Source of the DNA: Daphnia carinata
Taxonomy: Eukaryota > Arthropoda > Branchiopoda > Diplostraca > Daphniidae
NCBI RefSeq assembly: GCF_022539665.2
Contig: NC_081337.1
Location: forward strand, 2,394,679 to 2,458,678
Direction: 5' to 3'
DNA length: 64,000 bases
The notes beneath the pieces are model-generated. The model had not been told where the DNA came from, did no database searches, and saw only the letters and a list, made by a program, of their open reading frames with translations. Positions 60,301 to 64,000 of this stretch are shown one piece after another (within the stretch, counting starts at the first letter, position 1; each line of letters opens with the position of its first letter). The translations under genes and the position numbers were made by a program.

Positions 60301-62207
60301 GTCTATTAACTTAGAGCTTGAATTGTTTGCGCATAAAGTGTGGAGTATGTTTAAGCCGTTTTTATCTTTTGCGTTCCCATCCATTCCGATTTGGATTAAG
60401 AATTCGATTGCGTCACTTAAATAGAAGCTTGAATTTTTCGCACACAAGTAATGGAGTGCGTTTTGTCCGACGTTGTCTGTTGTATTCACATCTAGTCCAC
60501 TATTAAGTAAACTGGTGATTGCGCCAATGAAATGTGAGCTTAAATTGTTTGTGCAGAGAGCATGTAGTACGTTAAATCCATCCTTGTCCTTGGCGTTCAC
60601 GTCGATTCCGCGTTCGATTAAAACATGGATTGCGGTAACTAAATATGAGCTTGAATTTTTTGCACACAAGGCGTGGAGTGCATTTAATCCGCTGGTGCTC
60701 TTTGCGTTGACGTTGACTCTTAGTTGGATTAACTTTCCGATTGCGTCTATTAACTGTGAGCTTGAATTGTATGCACACAAAGTGTGGAGTACGTTATTGC
60801 CGTTTTTATCTTTTGCATTCACATCCATTCCCATTTTGACTAAGAATTCGATTGCATCAGTTAAATCAGGACTGGAATTGTATGTGCACAAAACGTGTAA
60901 TGCGCTCAGTCCTTGGTTGTCAGTTGCATTGGTATCGATTCCGAGTTTTATCAACAAATCGATTGCTTCAAGTAAGTTTGAGTTTGAGTTAATTGCACAT
61001 ACCAAATGTAGAGCATTCCATCCATTTTCGTCCTTTGATGTCACATCGATACTGCGCTGACCTAAAGAATTGATCGTTTCGCAAAATTTGAATTTTGAAC
61101 TCGTGCCAGCCAACAGTTGAAGCAATTTGTTTTCTACATCGGCAAGCTAAATAAAGCGAAAATTAGTTTTAAAGCACATTAAATAATTTTGACGATTCAA
61201 GCACGGTGATAGATTTTTCAATTTGAGCAAAATGTTTACTTTCGTTTGAATAGAATGAAGTCCAGTAACGATATCTCCTGAAGCGATTCTATCAGCAGGT
61301 TTAGTGGTCAACATTTTTGTTAACAAACTACGTGTCCAATGGAAACTATGAATTTCTAAAATGAAACATATTAAATGGTTTAACATTAGTGAGTATGTGT
61401 TTGCGACATTGGCCGTACGTAATTAGAAACTTACTATCCATATTAATCGGTTTATTCTGTTTGATGTTTGTCATAACTTCTTCGTCTGAACCGTAGAGAT
61501 GTATTCCATTCAATAGAATGTAACCGAAGACGAGCCCTTCTGCGAAGACATCGCTATTGACTGTTCCACGTTTTCTGTCCAAAACATTGTTATCCAGAAT
61601 TTCGTACAACTCGGGCGCAAACCAATATCGAGTGCCTTTGATTCCACTCATTGTGTATGTTCCTCGTTCATTCACGGGTCGGCACAATCCAAAATCACCC
61701 CACTTCATCCTTGCCTGTTTGCCTTGGTCAGTCATTTTGACAGAAATTAGAATGTTTGCCGGTTTTATATCTCGGTGAGTAAAATCGCGCGAATGGATAT
61801 AGGCAAGGCCTGCAGCTAAGTGAAGGAACATTTCGATAGGGAGTGGTATAGGTCCTTTGTAATTCTTTGGATCGTTTGGTTTTAAGAACAGCTTATCCAA
61901 TGATGCGTCGCAAAATTCCAAAACAAAATATCTGAAAGAGCAATAACTGTACAGGGTCTGTTTCTGATTAAAAATGACGTTTAAGAAAAAAAAAATCTTA
62001 CTTGAAATTGTCATCGCTTTCGAAATGAAGCAGTTTGACAACATTCGGATGGTCTAATTCTTGAAGAGCTTTAAGCTCGTTGTCTGGGCTGACTTGTTCA
62101 CCAATCTTCTGAATCCGTTTGATTGCAACTTTTTGGCCTTTGAATGTACCAAGAAACACGAAACCGTATCCACCCCTTCCTAAAATATTCGTCGTGTCGT
62201 ACTGCAT
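57319..62207 (-). CDS. Double ankyrin-repeat protein kinase, IRE1/RNase L-like kinase domains, no KEN domain
   Basis: Seven exons join in phase: 62002-62207, 61435-61931, 61240-61355, 59033-61146, 58473-58969, 58277-58392 and 57319-58182 (4,410 nt, 1,469 residues). Order: kinase 1, 15 ankyrin repeats of 37 residues, kinase 2, 7 ankyrin repeats. Kinase 1 has GRGGYG, VAIKRIQ, HRDIKPANILIS, GDFGLCRP and WFAPELYE, all catalytic residues present. Kinase 2 has VAVKRIQ, HRDIKPENILIS, GDFGSCRP and WYAPELYE but a weak glycine loop (RNGASG). The HRDIKPxNILIS and DFGLC motifs and the unusual C-lobe resemble IRE1 and RNase L; the KEN ribonuclease domain that follows in those proteins is absent. Exon lengths 497 and 116 recur exactly in both halves, proving duplication. 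Start is ATG 62205-62207, with an in-frame stop 16 codons upstream. Alternative: two genes, the second starting at the ATG at 59239-59241. Substrate unknown. Confidence 0.82.
59241..61080 (-). repeat. Coding ankyrin repeat array with higher-order period
   Basis: Fifteen direct repeats of 111 bp code for the 37-residue unit NALHxLCxxNSSxxLxxAIE followed by LIxxGIDVNAKDxxG. Repeats 5, 6 and 7 resemble 9, 10 and 11 more than their neighbours (for example AIEFLIQIGMDGNAK in both 6 and 10), giving a second period of four repeats, about 444 bp. The reverse strand shows long open frames through it that are shadows. Confidence 0.85.
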
Positions 62208-64000
62208 TTTACTGACGTCTTTATTTGCGACAGTATTTGATGCGACAACGTTTTAACTCACTCATTGAGTTGCACTTGAATACTAGCGAAACAGGGACGT
62301 GTGCAAGTTGCTAGGTTAGAATTTGATATTAGATAATCAAAACTGAAATCGCTGTGAGGTTATCAGTTCGCTTATTTGTTGAGCATATCACAAGTTGAAA
62401 ACCGTGGGAAACTATTGCATCCGTCTACCTGATTATCTACTTGACATATCCGTGAAGTCGTTTCAAATCTTTACGTTGAAGTTTCGCCCAATGATTTTCA
62501 TGACTAAGAAAGCTATTTACATGTTTTCAGAACGAAATGTTCTCCCTTGCTTCAACTGTAATTTTCAACTGATTCAAGTTTCTACATGACTACATGTATC
62601 ATCGTGCATCCTGGCTTCAATTTGCATGTAGCACCATTAAAAAGAGGAACAATTTTAGTAAATTTAATTTGCTTGTTGCGTTTTATTCAAACTAATGTAC
62701 TACGTACTTTTATTAATCAAAGATGTAGAACGTCTTTTCCAGTTATGAAGAAGAATACGCGAATCTGCTGTGTAACGACAGTCAATATTATAAGCGCAGA
62801 GCTTTTTTCACATGAACATTTTTAAGAATAAAATGTCAAAACGGATGTTTGATTCCCGCGAACGAGGACGAATGGTGGCATATTTGCTGTGAGTGCCTCC
62901 AACCAAGCCATGTATAGTGGGGCACTGAAGGCTCCTTTTCGAGTTACGTGTAAGGTCCTTATTTAATTAATTAAAAATTTCTTAGTATTATTTTATTGCC
63001 GTTACCGTTTTATTGCCTTTTTTTGCAGGTTTCCAGAGAGTGCTATGTTTACCTTTTCGAAGAAAATTCCCGGACAGAGAAATGTTACATAACCAAAGGA
63101 AGTACTCTTTCTTTCACGTCATTCTTTGTATTTTAGTCTAAATATTTTCTATCGTTACAACCCACATTTGGATATTTGTCAAATTCCGCACACACCTGTG
63201 AATTTCTACCAAACCAGTCAATGGTAAGAATAAAAGATAAGAGAAAGCAGCTTATGAGCAGTCTGGTCCAAAATTTGTTTCATGTCCGATGAATTCACCT
63301 GTGGTACGAACGATGACGTAACGACGCTGGAATCGGAATACGGATGTGACATCAGCATTGCCTGTTTGGATTAACATGGCGATATGTCAGGTATTTACAT
63401 AAATTCTAAATAGTTATCGTCTCTTAAAGGTTGACGTATCATTTTCTGCAGAAGCAGGTGGAAATGTTAAATTTCTATCCGAAGCGGATCCCTGTTTTTT
63501 GCTGCAGGACTTGTGATATAAACCAGCGGTACGCATCGCCGCGATTGGATCGAAATGATAAGGTTAGTAACCATATTGTGCTAAGTCATATTGTTAGGCG
63601 GTTTCATTTGATAGTAGTCCTGATTAGGGAACTGTTTGAAAGTCAATTTTTAAAGGTTGCTTTCTTATCCTAAAACCCCTCTGTTTTCCGTCGTTGTGCG
63701 CCAGAAAACGTTAAATGTTGTGGCGTGTTGGGATCTTTATCTATTGTAAATAATCAAACCGCGTCCGTAGTTACCTTGAGGTTAGAGAATGCTTCGAGCA
63801 CCTATGGACCAGCGTTATCTGATGGCCTAAGTAAATGTGTCCATTTGATGCAGCTGCGGCTTTCCACACCAAGTAAACGTTTCTATGCGAGGCCAAATCA
63901 TGTTTGGCCGTTTATTTTTGCCACATCAATGAGTTAGGAAAATGAATTAGAAAAGTAAAATGCATTACCTGCGAGTTTACTTCCATAACGGTTTTTCACA
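62208..64000. other. 5' flank of the ankyrin-kinase locus and duplicated flank
   Basis: No supported exon. The promoter of the ankyrin-kinase gene should lie in the first few hundred bases, but no TATA box is clear. The right part repeats the left flank. Confidence 0.6.
63020..63850. repeat. Right copy of the duplicated flank
   Basis: Colinear with 56290-57155. In the left copy the order is flank, about 160 bp, then the 3' end of a minus-strand ankyrin-kinase gene; here the corresponding point would fall at about 64,010, just outside the window. Confidence 0.85.

Noticed and set aside
60473-61060. 195-codon plus-strand open frame
   Set aside because: It is the reverse of the ankyrin repeats; the regular 111-bp period keeps the antisense frame open.

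Overview
This is a 64 kb AT-rich arthropod nuclear window. Short phase-consistent introns (about 50-120 nt), the gene set and the tandem ankyrin-kinase family point to a branchiopod crustacean, most likely a Daphnia species; the organism is inferred. A 100-base N run at 48548-48647 marks an assembly gap.

Left third, conserved single-copy genes: TTC7 (minus, 3' end beyond the left edge, 46-2866), a 12 kb stretch without convincing coding exons, calmodulin (plus, 15446-17573), EAPP (minus, 19243-20062) and MEMO1 (plus, 21543-23153). Each model was built by joining exons at GT/AG sites, keeping phase and matching the family.

Middle, about 25.1-48.5 kb: a repeat landscape. An 836-bp unit carrying two minus-strand tRNA-Ala genes (anticodons UGC and CGC) is repeated head to tail 14 times between 36.56 and about 48.0 kb, with one more unit at 25.1-26.1 kb. 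That outlying unit is split from the rest by a 10.5 kb insertion with Helitron features: TC start, CTAG end, subterminal 3' hairpin, insertion between A and T, and an empty site preserved in the other units. The insertion is two non-autonomous Helitron copies joined head to tail (26094-30659 and 30660-36559) that differ by indels, a replaced segment and a local inversion. The right end of the tRNA array decays into patchwork next to the N gap.

Right third: the first coding exon of a fatty-acid-binding-protein-like gene (minus, cut by the gap), then most of an Echinoid-type adhesion receptor (plus, 49561-53241: seven Ig domains with the first partial, FN3, one membrane span, C-terminal EIIV). 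Next is a minus-strand locus (57319-62207) that reads as one 1,469-residue protein with order kinase, 15 ankyrin repeats, kinase, 7 ankyrin repeats. Its kinases look IRE1/RNase L-like but no KEN ribonuclease domain follows. A duplicated flank on both sides (about 56.3-57.15 and 63.0-63.85 kb) suggests that a tandem family continues past the right edge.

The single-copy genes are unrelated housekeeping, signalling and adhesion genes with no operon logic. The notable biology lies in the tRNA-Ala amplification with its Helitron dimer and in the fused ankyrin-kinase locus.
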